A DNA stretch of 64,000 bases from an uncultured Clostridia bacterium (GTDB taxonomy: Bacteria; Bacillota; Clostridia; UBA1381), in the NCBI GenBank assembly GCA_947626135.1, contig CANQQZ010000011.1, positions 1 through 64,000 on the forward strand, in the 5' to 3' direction. Numbering within the stretch: the first letter of the stretch is position 1; each line of letters opens with the position of its first letter. The notes beneath the pieces are model-generated. The model ran no database searches. It worked only from the letters and a program-made list of their open reading frames with translations, and was not told the origin of the DNA. Shown here piece by piece: positions 37,556 through 46,818 of the stretch. The translations under genes were made by a program, and so were the position numbers.

Positions 37556-37625
37556 ATTAATGCTATATTAATCTCAAAATTAATTCACAGAAAACGTATT
37601 TTTTAAAGAACATTAAGCATAATAT

Positions 37626-37654
37626 ATTCTATACTATTTTCTTTTTCATGTCAA
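37626..37654 (-). promoter_or_regulatory. rny promoter
   Basis: Minus strand: TTGACA (37654-37649) and TAGAAT (37631-37626), exactly 17 bp apart. Transcription should begin near 37619, giving a 5' leader of about 250 nt before rny. Confidence 0.82.
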
Positions 37655-37793
37655 GATTTTAATTTAATTGTTACATGAAGTATATGGTAATGAAATTAAA
37701 TTTTAACATAAATAACAGGAAAATCAATCTTTTTAAAGAAATAAAAGGTAATTTTGCACAAAAGTTACATAGTTTTTTTATGAATATAATCAC

Positions 37794-37822
37794 TTTACGT
37801 ATCTCAACATTTGTGCTACAAT
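37794..37822 (+). promoter_or_regulatory. glgBCD promoter
   Basis: TTTACG (37794-37799) and TACAAT (37817-37822), 17-bp spacer. glgB starts 85 bp downstream behind AAAAGGAGAAG. The AT-rich stretch 37655-37793 shows no gene. Confidence 0.6.
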
Positions 37823-37907
37823 AACAATAGATATGTGTAATCTTTGTTTATAATTGTGCAAAATGATATAAACAGAGATTATGTCAGACTGAGAAAAGGA
37901 GAAGATT

Positions 37908-39878
37908 ATGGCAGAAGAAAAGACATGGGCGGACATAAGCGGTTTTCAGACGTATCTGTTCAATTCCGGTGAAAATTTCAAGGCTTACGAGATGCTCGGC
38001 TCGCGCGAAATAACTCTTAACGGCGAAAAGGGCTGGCGGTTTGCCGTCTGGGCGCCGAATGCCGTAAGCGTCAGAGTGGCGGGCGATTTCAACGGTTGGA
38101 CAGGCGAAGGAAAGCAGCTTGAAAAAATTGACGACGCCGGAATATGGTACGGCTTTTTCACGGATATTAAAGAAGGCATGCTGTATAAATACGCGCTGGA
38201 AACGCAGTCCGGCGAGGTGCATATGCGCGCCGATCCATATGCGGTCCTGAGCGAGCTTCGCCCCGGCACGGCGTCGGTGGTAAAGAAGATGGGCGGATAT
38301 AAATGGTCGGACGGGAAATGGATAAAAAAACGGTCTGAAACCGATCCCTTCTCCGCTCCGATGAATATCTATGAGATTCACGCCGGTTCATGGAAAATTC
38401 ATGAGGACGGCAGCTTTTATACATATCGCGAGCTGGCGGACGAGCTTGTACCGTACATTACCGATATGGGCTATACGCATATCGAGCTTATGCCGCTTAT
38501 GGAATATCCTTTTGACGGCTCGTGGGGCTATCAGGTTACGGGGTATTTCAGCGCGACGTCGCGTTATGGGAATCCGGAGGATTTGCAGTATTTTATAAAC
38601 GAGTGCCATAAAGCGGGGATAGGCGTTATCATGGACTGGGTTCCGGCGCATTTCCCGAGGGACGAGCACGGCTTGAGGATGTTCGACGGTACGCCGACAT
38701 ATGAATATGCCGACCCGAGAATGGGCGAGCATAAGGACTGGGGCACGATGGTGTTCGACTATTCGCGGTACGAGGTGGTTTCGTTCCTGCTTTCGTCGGC
38801 TCATTTCTGGGCGTCGCAGTATCATATAGACGGACTTCGCGTTGACGCGGTGTCGTCGATGCTTTACCGTGATTATTCCAGAAACGACGGCGAATGGGTG
38901 CCGAATGTCTATGGGGGAAACGGGAATCTCGAAGCGGTGGAGTTTTTCAAAAAGCTTAATCGTATAATGTGCACGGAGTTTCCCAATTTCCTGATGATAG
39001 CGGAGGAATCGACGGCATGGCCCAAGGTTACGGCGCCGCCGGAGGACGACGGACTGGGATTTGTGTTCAAATGGAACATGGGCTGGATGAACGATACCCT
39101 GAGATATGTGTCTATGGACCCGTATTTCCGCAAGGACAATCATTCGCTGCTGACGTTTATGATGATGTACGCGTATTCGGAAAATTATATACTGCCTCTT
39201 TCGCATGATGAGGTCGTTCACGGCAAGCATTCGCTTATTGATAAGATGTACGGAGCGTATGAAGAGAAATTCGACGCGTACAAAACTCTTATGAGCTACT
39301 ATATGTCGATGCCGGGCAAGAAGCTGCTGTTTATGGGCGGCGAGTTCGGTCAGTTCCTCGAATGGCGCTATGACGATCAGCTTGAGTGGAATTTGCTCGG
39401 TATAGACAGGCACAGGAAGCTGAAGCTGTTTATCAAGGATTTAAATGCGTTTTACCGCGCGCATCCGGCGTTTTGGGAAAATGACCAAAACTGGGACGGC
39501 TTTAAATGGATTAATGATTCCGACAACGAAAATTCCGTGTTCTCATACATCAGAATGAGCAGCGATCCCGAGGACACCGTAATCGTTGCGGCGAACTTTA
39601 CTCCCGTGGATCGTCCGGTATATAAGCTCGGAGTGCCTCTGGACGGGGATTATGAGGTCGTTATTCATTCAAATTCGACAAAATACGGCGGCAACCGACT
39701 TATAAGGCGCAAAAAATACAAAGCCAGAAAAGAGCCGTATTCCGATATGGATTATACCATAGAGGTTAGCATAGACGCCAATTCGGCTATGTATCTGATG
39801 CGGGTGCCGGATGGCAAAAAGGCTGAGAAAGCCCGCGCCGGCAGGAAAAAGACGGCGGATGCCGCTGATAAAAAATAA
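37908..39878 (+). CDS. glgB: 1,4-alpha-glucan branching enzyme
   Basis: 656 aa GH13 enzyme that adds alpha-1,6 branches to glycogen. An N-terminal CBM48-like domain (AVWAPNAVSVRVAGDFNGW, about 45-115) precedes the barrel. Nucleophile Asp313 (GLRVDAV), acid/base Glu366 (IAEEST) and Asp434 (LSHDEVVHGK) are present, and a C-terminal beta domain follows. The protein ends with a basic tail, EKARAGRKKTADAADKK, unusual for the family and echoed in GlgA and GlgP here. First gene of a glgB-glgC-glgD transcript; glgC follows after 30 bp. Confidence 0.96.
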   Translation: MAEEKTWADISGFQTYLFNSGENFKAYEMLGSREITLNGEKGWRFAVWAPNAVSVRVAGDFNGWTGEGKQLEKIDDAGIWYGFFTDIKEGMLYKYALETQSGEVHMRADPYAVLSELRPGTASVVKKMGGYKWSDGKWIKKRSETDPFSAPMNIYEIHAGSWKIHEDGSFYTYRELADELVPYITDMGYTHIELMPLMEYPFDGSWGYQVTGYFSATSRYGNPEDLQYFINECHKAGIGVIMDWVPAHFPRDEHGLRMFDGTPTYEYADPRMGEHKDWGTMVFDYSRYEVVSFLLSSAHFWASQYHIDGLRVDAVSSMLYRDYSRNDGEWVPNVYGGNGNLEAVEFFKKLNRIMCTEFPNFLMIAEESTAWPKVTAPPEDDGLGFVFKWNMGWMNDTLRYVSMDPYFRKDNHSLLTFMMMYAYSENYILPLSHDEVVHGKHSLIDKMYGAYEEKFDAYKTLMSYYMSMPGKKLLFMGGEFGQFLEWRYDDQLEWNLLGIDRHRKLKLFIKDLNAFYRAHPAFWENDQNWDGFKWINDSDNENSVFSYIRMSSDPEDTVIVAANFTPVDRPVYKLGVPLDGDYEVVIHSNSTKYGGNRLIRRKKYKARKEPYSDMDYTIEVSIDANSAMYLMRVPDGKKAEKARAGRKKTADAADKK

Positions 39879-39908
39879 TATTAAAAACAATATGGAGGAG
39901 ATGATAAA

Positions 39909-41117
39909 ATGGTATCAAAGGACTGTGTTGCAATGATACTCGCAGGCGGTCAGGGTTCAAGACTCGGCGCCTTAACAAAAAATGTGGCTAAACCGGCAGT
40001 ACCGTTTGGCGGAAAGTACAGAATTATAGACTTCCCGCTTTCAAACTGTGTGCATTCCGGTATAGACACGGTAGGTGTGTTGACTCAGTACCAGCCTCTG
40101 GAGCTGAATACATACCTCGGAACCGGAAAACCGTGGGATCTCGACAGGAGTCATGGCGGTGCGTATGTGCTGCCCCCTTACCAGAGCGCGAAAGCGGAGG
40201 AATGGTACAAGGGTACGGCGAACGCCATATATCAGAATTTAGGCTTTTTGGAGGGATTTAATCCGCGCAATGTGCTTATTCTGTCGGGCGACCATATATA
40301 TAAAATGAATTATCGTGAAATGCTGCGCGCGCATATAAGCTCGGGCGCGGCGGCGACGATAGCTGTAATGCCGGTGCCGTGGGAGGAGGCATCCCGGTTC
40401 GGCATTATGAACGTGGATGACGACGGCGTTATTGTGGAATTCGAGGAGAAGCCCGCTCAGCCAAAGTCTAATCTCGCGTCTATGGGTATATATATCTTTG
40501 ATTACAAGGCTCTTAAAAAATATCTTGAGGATGACGAGCGTTCCCCTGAGTCCGATAATGACTTCGGAAAGAACATCATTCCGACCATGCTCAAAAACGG
40601 CGAAAAGATGATGAGCTATAAGTTTGAGGGTTATTGGAAGGATGTCGGAACGATACAAAGCCTGTGGGAAGCGAATATGGATCTTATAGACACGCCGCCG
40701 AGGTTTGATATCAATGACCGCCGCTGGCCCATCTATTCGAGAAGTCTCGCGCTTGCGCCGCATTATGTCGGCTACGGGGCGAAGATAACACGCTCGACCG
40801 TAACAGAGGGCTGCACGATATGCGGAGAGGTGGATCACAGTGTACTGTTCGGAGGCGTGTCGATAGGCGAAGGCTCCGTGATTAAGGATTCCGTTATTTT
40901 GCCGGGGGCGTCCGTCGGCAATAATGTCACGATTGAAAAAGCCGTTATAGGCGGCGAGGCGGTTATCGAGGACGGCGCGAAAATCGGCGTGACCGAGACA
41001 GATGACAATCCGTATGCTTCTAAGTACTGCACGCACGGAATAGTCCTTATCGAGGGCGGCGCGGTTGTCGCCGCAAACATGGACGTTCCCAAGGGCAGCA
41101 TGATTGAACGGGAATAA
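39909..41117 (+). CDS. glgC: Glucose-1-phosphate adenylyltransferase, catalytic subunit
   Basis: 402 aa. The N-terminal nucleotidyltransferase domain has [15 protein letters not shown] (pyrophosphorylase loop), a [14 protein letters not shown] motif, GTANAIYQN and the sugar-binding VEFEEKP. A C-terminal left-handed beta helix (hexapeptide repeats, about 300-390) follows. It makes ADP-glucose, the committed step of glycogen synthesis, and is normally allosterically controlled. It is followed 18 bp later by glgD, as usual in Firmicutes, where the two subunits form a hetero-oligomer. Confidence 0.96.
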   Translation: MVSKDCVAMILAGGQGSRLGALTKNVAKPAVPFGGKYRIIDFPLSNCVHSGIDTVGVLTQYQPLELNTYLGTGKPWDLDRSHGGAYVLPPYQSAKAEEWYKGTANAIYQNLGFLEGFNPRNVLILSGDHIYKMNYREMLRAHISSGAAATIAVMPVPWEEASRFGIMNVDDDGVIVEFEEKPAQPKSNLASMGIYIFDYKALKKYLEDDERSPESDNDFGKNIIPTMLKNGEKMMSYKFEGYWKDVGTIQSLWEANMDLIDTPPRFDINDRRWPIYSRSLALAPHYVGYGAKITRSTVTEGCTICGEVDHSVLFGGVSIGEGSVIKDSVILPGASVGNNVTIEKAVIGGEAVIEDGAKIGVTETDDNPYASKYCTHGIVLIEGGAVVAANMDVPKGSMIERE

Positions 41118-41135
41118 GAAAGGAGAGCTGATATA

Positions 41136-42254
41136 ATGAGAAGAGATACAATGGGCGTTATCCTCACAAGCGAGGACAGAATTCCGCCGATAACCGATAT
41201 ACGCGCGAACGCGGCGCTTCCGATTGCGGGCAGATACCGTATAATAGATTTCGTGCTCTCAAATATGGCAAATGCCGGACTGACAAATGTGGGCATTGTC
41301 ACGGAGTCCAACTATTCGTCGCTTATGGACCATGTTAAATCCGGTAAGCCGTGGGATCTGGACAGAAAGAACGACGGCTTGAGCGTTCTTCCCCCCAGCC
41401 TCGAGCAGACGGTTCTCGGTACTATAAAGGGAAATATAGATATGCTCGCGGGCATACGCGATTATCTTATGAGAAGCCCGCAGACATATGTTATATTGTC
41501 TTTGGGCAACTTCATTTACAACATTGATTTTTCCGATGTCGTTCAGGCGCATATTGACAACCAGTCCGATGTGACGATTGTATATAAGGACGTCAAGGGC
41601 TATGAGGACGCGGAGCTTTCGCGCTTCACGCTGCTTGATTTTGACGATGACGGTAAGGTTAAGGATATAGAGGTTCAGCCGTATTATCCAAAAACAACCA
41701 ACGCGTCGATGGAGCTCTACGTTATGGATAAGGCGCTGCTTGAAAGCATTATAGACGAATGCAGCGCGAGGGGCGACCGCGATTTCGTGAAGGACGCGCT
41801 TGTTAAGAAGATGCTGGGAATACGCATTTTCGGATATAAATACGAGGGATATATGGATAAAATTGATTCCATGAGGTCGTATTATAAAAATAATATGGCA
41901 TTCCTTAACGGTGACGTGAGAAAGGAGCTGTTTAATCCCGCCAATCCCGTTTACACAAAGACAAAGGACCAGTCGCCGACAAAATACGGCGACAGCGCTG
42001 TTGTCGAGCACAGCTTCGTTTCGGACGGCTGCACAATAGAGGGCACCGTAATAAACTGTGTGCTTTCGCGCGGCGTTGTAATAAAGAAGGGCGCCGTTGT
42101 CAAGAATTCGATTATTATGCAGGATTCCGTAATATGCGAGGATGTAGACCTTGAGCATGTCGTGTTTGACAAGGAGGTTTACATAACCAAGGGCAGAAAA
42201 CTTATCGGACAGGAAAGCTATCCGCTCGCTATTGCGAAGGGATCGAAAATATAA
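41136..42254 (+). CDS. glgD: ADP-glucose pyrophosphorylase regulatory subunit GlgD
   Basis: 372 aa, shorter than GlgC and clearly related to it. The N-terminal loop is degenerate: GVILTSEDR replaces the catalytic LAGGxGxRL signature, while PIAGRYRIIDFVLSN is kept, as expected of GlgD. A C-terminal hexapeptide beta helix is present. By family knowledge GlgD is non-catalytic and modulates GlgC activity. Last gene of the first glg transcript; a GC-rich hairpin follows. Confidence 0.94.
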   Translation: MRRDTMGVILTSEDRIPPITDIRANAALPIAGRYRIIDFVLSNMANAGLTNVGIVTESNYSSLMDHVKSGKPWDLDRKNDGLSVLPPSLEQTVLGTIKGNIDMLAGIRDYLMRSPQTYVILSLGNFIYNIDFSDVVQAHIDNQSDVTIVYKDVKGYEDAELSRFTLLDFDDDGKVKDIEVQPYYPKTTNASMELYVMDKALLESIIDECSARGDRDFVKDALVKKMLGIRIFGYKYEGYMDKIDSMRSYYKNNMAFLNGDVRKELFNPANPVYTKTKDQSPTKYGDSAVVEHSFVSDGCTIEGTVINCVLSRGVVIKKGAVVKNSIIMQDSVICEDVDLEHVVFDKEVYITKGRKLIGQESYPLAIAKGSKI

Positions 42255-42274
42255 AGGATTTATGTGACTGCAAT

Positions 42275-42307
42275 CAAACTGCGGAGGGCTCAGCCCTCCG
42301 CAGTTTG
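42275..42307. other. GC-rich hairpin after glgD (weak terminator or processing site)
   Basis: AAACTGCGGAGGGC pairs perfectly with GCCCTCCGCAGTTT around TCA, but only three T follow. It could cause partial termination or protect the glgBCD mRNA 3' end while allowing read-through into glgA. Confidence 0.6.
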
Positions 42308-42403
42308 TCGCTTACAACCCTCGGTGTTTTTGATATTAACGTATAAATTTGCTGAAAAAATCCGTATTTTTCGTGATTTTTGAACATAAATTCAATACAA
42401 GAA

Positions 42404-42432
42404 TTGACAAATCGGAAAAATTAGGGTATTAT
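42404..42432 (+). promoter_or_regulatory. glgA promoter
   Basis: TTGACA (42404-42409) and TATTAT (42427-42432), 17-bp spacer: a second, strong promoter inside the glycogen cluster for glgA-glgP-GH13. Confidence 0.78.
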
Positions 42433-42473
42433 ATCAAAGAATAAAAGACAATATTAAAGAAAGGATGTTGATT

Positions 42474-44189
42474 ATGAACGTATTATTTGCCACTTCGGAA
42501 TCTACGCCGTTTGCAAAAACGGGGGGCTTGGGCGACGTAGCCGGTTCTCTTCCCGCGGCGCTCAGGGAAAAGGGCGTTGACGCGAGGGTAATTATGCCGT
42601 TATATCGCTGTATCCCGCAGGAATACAAGGATAAGATGAGGTATATAGACCATATTTATATTGATATGGCATGGCGCAAGCAGTATGCCGGAGTGTTCGA
42701 AATGGAATACAACGGCTGTATTTATTATTTTGTTGACAACGAGTTTTATTTCAACGGCGATACTCCGTACAGCTATATTCATTTCGACTGCGAGAAATTT
42801 ATTTTCTTCTCGAAGGCTGTGCTGTCGCTGCTGCCCACTCTCGGCTTCAGACCAGATGTTATAAACTGCAACGACTGGCAGACGGGACCCATTCCTGTGT
42901 TCCTCGACACATTCCAGGATAATCCGTTTTTCCAGGGGATTAAGACGGTTATGACCATTCATAATCTGAAATTCCAGGGACGCTGGGATTTCCGCGCCAT
43001 AAAGGACGCTATGGGAATAAGCGATTATTATTTCACGCCGGATAAGCTGGAATATTACAGGGACGCCAATCTGTTAAAGGGCGGACTTGTGTATGCGAAC
43101 AGGATATCCACCGTTTCCGAAAGCTATGCCGGCGAGATTACAACGGCGGAATACGGCGAGGGGCTCGACAGTCTGCTTTCAGCCCGCCGCGGGGATTTGA
43201 CGGGTATTGTCAACGGTATATCATATACCGACTGGGACAGCTCGAAGGATGGTATGATTTACGTTAATTATACAAAGAAAAACGCCGCGAAGAAAAAGGC
43301 TGAAAACAAGATGAAGCTTCAGGCGGAGCTGGGTCTGCCGGTGGATGAGAATAAAATAATGATAGGCGTGGTATCGCGTCTTACGGACCAGAAGGGCTTT
43401 GATCTTGTGGCATACAAGATCGAGGAGCTTTGCCAGAGCGAGGCGCAGATCGTTGTGCTCGGAACGGGCGATGAAAAATACGAGAATTTGTTCCGTCATT
43501 ACGCATGGAAATATCCGGAAAAGGTTTCGGCGCAGATTTATTTCTCAAATGAAATGTCGCATAAAATTTATGCGGCGTCCGACGTGTTCCTTATGCCGTC
43601 GCGGTTTGAGCCGTGCGGACTCTCGCAGCTCATTTCCATGAGATACGGCACTCTTCCGCTGGTGCGTGAAACCGGAGGTCTCAAGGATACCGTTATCCCG
43701 TATAACGAGTATACCGGAGAGGGCACGGGCTTTTCGTTCGCGAACTATAACGCGGATGAAATGCTGAAGGTGATATGGTATGCTATGGATGTATACTATA
43801 ATCACCGCGACGCGTGGAATAAGCTTATAGATAACGCTATGTCGGCTGATTATTCATGGAATGTTTCGGCGGATAAGTATATAAAAATGTACAGCGAGCT
43901 GACGGGAATTCCCGCTCCGGAGCCTAAGGCGGCGGAGGAGAAGCCGGCGAAAAAACGTGTCGGAAGACCGAAGTCGGCGGCGAAAAAGTCCGCGGAGGAA
44001 AAAACAACGGTAAAAAAGACAGCGGCTGAGGAAAAAACAGCCAAAAAATCAACGGCAAAAAAGCCTTTAAAGAAAAAGGAGAGCTTCGAGACGCGTTTGC
44101 AAAAGGACGCCGAAGCTTCGGAAAAAACAGCCGTGGAATCGGCGGCTCCGAAGGTTAAGAAGGTAAAAAATCCTTTTGAGGAAAAATAA
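42474..44189 (+). CDS. glgA: Glycogen synthase (GT5) with long basic tail
   Basis: 571 aa starting at ATG 42474 (MNVLFATSESTPFAKTGGLG); AAAGG is correctly spaced for it, whereas the ATG at 42465 abuts the ribosome site. The ADP-glucose-binding KTGGLGDV motif and the C-terminal 'FEPCGLSQLISMRYG' motif with Glu nucleophile-like residue place it in GT5. It elongates alpha-1,4-glucan from ADP-glucose. Residues about 480-571 are an added Lys/Ala-rich tail (KKRVGRPKSAAKKS, TAKKPLKKKE) containing an AT-hook-like GRP core; ordinary GlgA ends near residue 480. The tail's purpose is unknown. glgP follows after 25 bp. Confidence 0.95.
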   Translation: MNVLFATSESTPFAKTGGLGDVAGSLPAALREKGVDARVIMPLYRCIPQEYKDKMRYIDHIYIDMAWRKQYAGVFEMEYNGCIYYFVDNEFYFNGDTPYSYIHFDCEKFIFFSKAVLSLLPTLGFRPDVINCNDWQTGPIPVFLDTFQDNPFFQGIKTVMTIHNLKFQGRWDFRAIKDAMGISDYYFTPDKLEYYRDANLLKGGLVYANRISTVSESYAGEITTAEYGEGLDSLLSARRGDLTGIVNGISYTDWDSSKDGMIYVNYTKKNAAKKKAENKMKLQAELGLPVDENKIMIGVVSRLTDQKGFDLVAYKIEELCQSEAQIVVLGTGDEKYENLFRHYAWKYPEKVSAQIYFSNEMSHKIYAASDVFLMPSRFEPCGLSQLISMRYGTLPLVRETGGLKDTVIPYNEYTGEGTGFSFANYNADEMLKVIWYAMDVYYNHRDAWNKLIDNAMSADYSWNVSADKYIKMYSELTGIPAPEPKAAEEKPAKKRVGRPKSAAKKSAEEKTTVKKTAAEEKTAKKSTAKKPLKKKESFETRLQKDAEASEKTAVESAAPKVKKVKNPFEEK

Positions 44190-44214
44190 AGTTTGAGGGG
44201 ATGTAAGTAAAAAA

Positions 44215-46695
44215 ATGGCACAGACAAAAGCAGCAAAAAAGTCACAGGTAAAGCTTACCGCGAAGGAGGAAGCGCTCAGAAATGAAATAGTCGGCAAAAT
44301 CAGCCGCCATTTCGGCAAGGTTCTCGAGGACGCGACTCCGCATATGGTTTATACGGCGTGCGCGCTCACTGTCCGGGACAAAATAATGGAAAAGTGGGCT
44401 GTTTCGCATAAAGAGGTCAAGAAGGAGGGCTCGAAAAAGCTTTATTATCTTTCGTTTGAGTTCCTTATGGGAAGACTTTTAAGCACAAATATTTTAAATC
44501 TTATGCAGACAAAGGAATATGAGCACGTCCTGGAAAGTCTCGGATATACTCTTCAGGATGTTGTTGAGCTTGAAAACGACGCGGGTCTCGGAAACGGAGG
44601 ACTGGGACGTCTTGCGGCGTGCTTTATCGACTCGTTGACAACGTTGGATTTGCCGGCATACGGCAGCACGTTAAGGTATGAATACGGCTTGTTCCGCCAG
44701 AAGATTGTGGACGGATATCAGACCGAGGTTCCGGATACATGGCTCGAAAACGGAAACGCGTGGGAGGTCGCAAGACCCGAGGAAACGGTATCGGTTAACT
44801 TCGGCGGCTACGTTGAATCGTATTGGGATAACGGTCATTTCGTATGCAATTATAAGCCTCAGAATACCATTCTGGCAATGCCGTATGACATTCCGCTTGT
44901 AGGCTACAAATCAAAAATCGTAAACAAGCTTAGATTATGGAGCGCAAAGTCGCAGAACTCCATGAATATGCTTGCGTTTAATCAGGGAGATTATGCCAAG
45001 GCGATGGAGGAGACCGCTCTTGCGGAGGTTATTTCAAAGGTGCTTTATCCGGAGGATAACCATACCGAGGGCAAGGAGCTCAGATTAAAGCAGCAGTATT
45101 TCCTTGTATCGGCGACGCTGCAATGGATTTTAAAGGAGTTTGAGGAACGCAACGGCGAGAACTGGACAAAGCTGCCCGACAAGGTGGTTATCCACATCAA
45201 CGATACACATCCGACGCTTGCAATTCCCGAGATGATGCGCATACTCATGGACGAAAAAGGCTTGGGCTGGGACGAAGCATGGGATATCGTTACGCATACA
45301 TTTGCGTATACAAATCACACGGTCCTTGCCGAGGCGCTTGAAAAGTGGCCGCTTGATTTGTTCGGACGCGTTCTTCCGCGTATAATGATGATAGTGGAGG
45401 AGATCAACCGCCGCCTTATGATAAGACTTGAGGAGGCGTATCCGGGAGATCACGGCAAGCAGAAGTATATGGCTGTAATATCCGATAACCAGGTATTCAT
45501 GGCAAATATTTGTCTCGCGAGCTGCTTTGCGGTAAACGGCGTATCGCAGCTGCATACGGAAATTCTGAAGGCGGATATATTCAAGGATTACTATAATCTC
45601 GACCAGAGCCGCTTCTTTGCCATAACAAACGGAATCACATTCCGCCGTTGGATTGCCAACTGCAACCCCGAGCTTACAGAGCTTATCTCGTCAAAGATAG
45701 GCGACGAATGGATCAAGGACGCGGCTAAGCTTGAGAAGCTCAAGCCCTACGCCAAGGACGCGGAATTTAAAAAGAGATTCGCCGAAATTAAGCATAAGAA
45801 TAAGATTCGTCTTGCGGAGTATATAAAGGAGCATAACGGAATTGAGATAAATCCCGATTCCATTTATGACGTGCAGGCAAAGCGTCTGCACGAATATAAG
45901 CGTCAGATGATGAACGTTCTCCATATCCTGGCGGAATACAACAGGATTTTGGAGGATCCGACATATGATTATTATCCGAGGACGTATATTTTCGGCGCGA
46001 AGGCGGCTCCGGGCTATAAGAGAGCGAAGCTTATAATTAAGCTTATCAACGCTGTCGGCGAAAAGATTAACAACGACCCGAGAATAAACGGGAAAATCAA
46101 GGTGGTATTCCTTGAAAACTACAGCGTATCAATTGCCGAGCAGCTTGTTACGGCGGCTGACGTATCAGAGCAGATTTCAACGGCGGGCAAGGAGGCGTCG
46201 GGAACCGGCTGTATGAAATTTATGCTCAACGGCGCGGTTACAATAGGCACGCTTGACGGCGCGAACGTTGAGATGGTGGAGCGCGTCGGTGATGAAAACA
46301 TGTATATATTCGGTCTCAGGGACGACGAGGTGGCGGCGCGCAACCGTTATCCGGGTACGGACGAGGTAAAAACGATATATATGTCCAATCAATCCCTGCG
46401 CCGTGCGCTGGAGCAGTTTATAGACGGTTCGCTCGTGCCGGATAATGCCGGTCTGTTTAACGACCTTTATCACACTCTCCTGTTCGGCGATTACGGCTAT
46501 CCCGACACGTATATGGTCATACGCGATTTCGAGGATTACATGAAGACTCATGAGCAGATTTCAAAGGACTATCGCGATACGGATAAATGGCTTGAAAAGG
46601 CGATTATGAATACAGCATGCTCGGGCTTTTTCTCCAGCGACAGAACAATTGAGGATTACAATAAGAATATCTGGCATTTAAAGCCGATAAAATAA
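44215..46695 (+). CDS. glgP: Glycogen/alpha-glucan phosphorylase
   Basis: 826 aa GT35 enzyme releasing glucose-1-phosphate from glycogen. It has ENDAGLGNGGLGRLAACF near residues 120-137, and the pyridoxal-phosphate lysine Lys668 in EASGTGCMKF (Cys where many relatives have Asn). The start adds a basic segment (MAQTKAAKKSQVKLTAKEE) before the usual N-terminus, matching the basic tails of GlgA and GlgB. Synthesis (GlgA) and breakdown (GlgP) share one promoter, suggesting control at the enzyme level. The GAGGGGA ribosome site is rather distant (about 14 nt). Confidence 0.96.
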   Translation: MAQTKAAKKSQVKLTAKEEALRNEIVGKISRHFGKVLEDATPHMVYTACALTVRDKIMEKWAVSHKEVKKEGSKKLYYLSFEFLMGRLLSTNILNLMQTKEYEHVLESLGYTLQDVVELENDAGLGNGGLGRLAACFIDSLTTLDLPAYGSTLRYEYGLFRQKIVDGYQTEVPDTWLENGNAWEVARPEETVSVNFGGYVESYWDNGHFVCNYKPQNTILAMPYDIPLVGYKSKIVNKLRLWSAKSQNSMNMLAFNQGDYAKAMEETALAEVISKVLYPEDNHTEGKELRLKQQYFLVSATLQWILKEFEERNGENWTKLPDKVVIHINDTHPTLAIPEMMRILMDEKGLGWDEAWDIVTHTFAYTNHTVLAEALEKWPLDLFGRVLPRIMMIVEEINRRLMIRLEEAYPGDHGKQKYMAVISDNQVFMANICLASCFAVNGVSQLHTEILKADIFKDYYNLDQSRFFAITNGITFRRWIANCNPELTELISSKIGDEWIKDAAKLEKLKPYAKDAEFKKRFAEIKHKNKIRLAEYIKEHNGIEINPDSIYDVQAKRLHEYKRQMMNVLHILAEYNRILEDPTYDYYPRTYIFGAKAAPGYKRAKLIIKLINAVGEKINNDPRINGKIKVVFLENYSVSIAEQLVTAADVSEQISTAGKEASGTGCMKFMLNGAVTIGTLDGANVEMVERVGDENMYIFGLRDDEVAARNRYPGTDEVKTIYMSNQSLRRALEQFIDGSLVPDNAGLFNDLYHTLLFGDYGYPDTYMVIRDFEDYMKTHEQISKDYRDTDKWLEKAIMNTACSGFFSSDRTIEDYNKNIWHLKPIK

Positions 46696-46721
46696 TCCGA
46701 CGCGATATTAATATTCGGTCG

Positions 46722-46790
46722 TGGGGCGGGACTGCCGGCGGTCCGCTTGCGTGGCAAACGGAACCGGGGTATCCCGCTCTGCGGCTGTTA
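46722..46790 (+). other. Structured intergenic RNA segment between glgP and the GH13 gene
   Basis: GCGGGA (46726-46731) can pair with TCCCGC (46772-46777). Within it lie GGACTG/CGGTCC (46729-46734, 46739-46744) and CCGCTTGC facing GCAAACGG (46743-46750, 46754-46761). Some of these are alternatives to one another. There is no T-run. Possible mRNA processing or leader element for the next gene. Confidence 0.4.
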
Positions 46791-46818
46791 TTTTATATTT
46801 CGGGGGTATTAAAAATAT

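Noticed and set aside
42275-42307. Full intrinsic terminator after glgD
   Set aside because: The stem is strong but only three T follow, so it is listed as a hairpin only.
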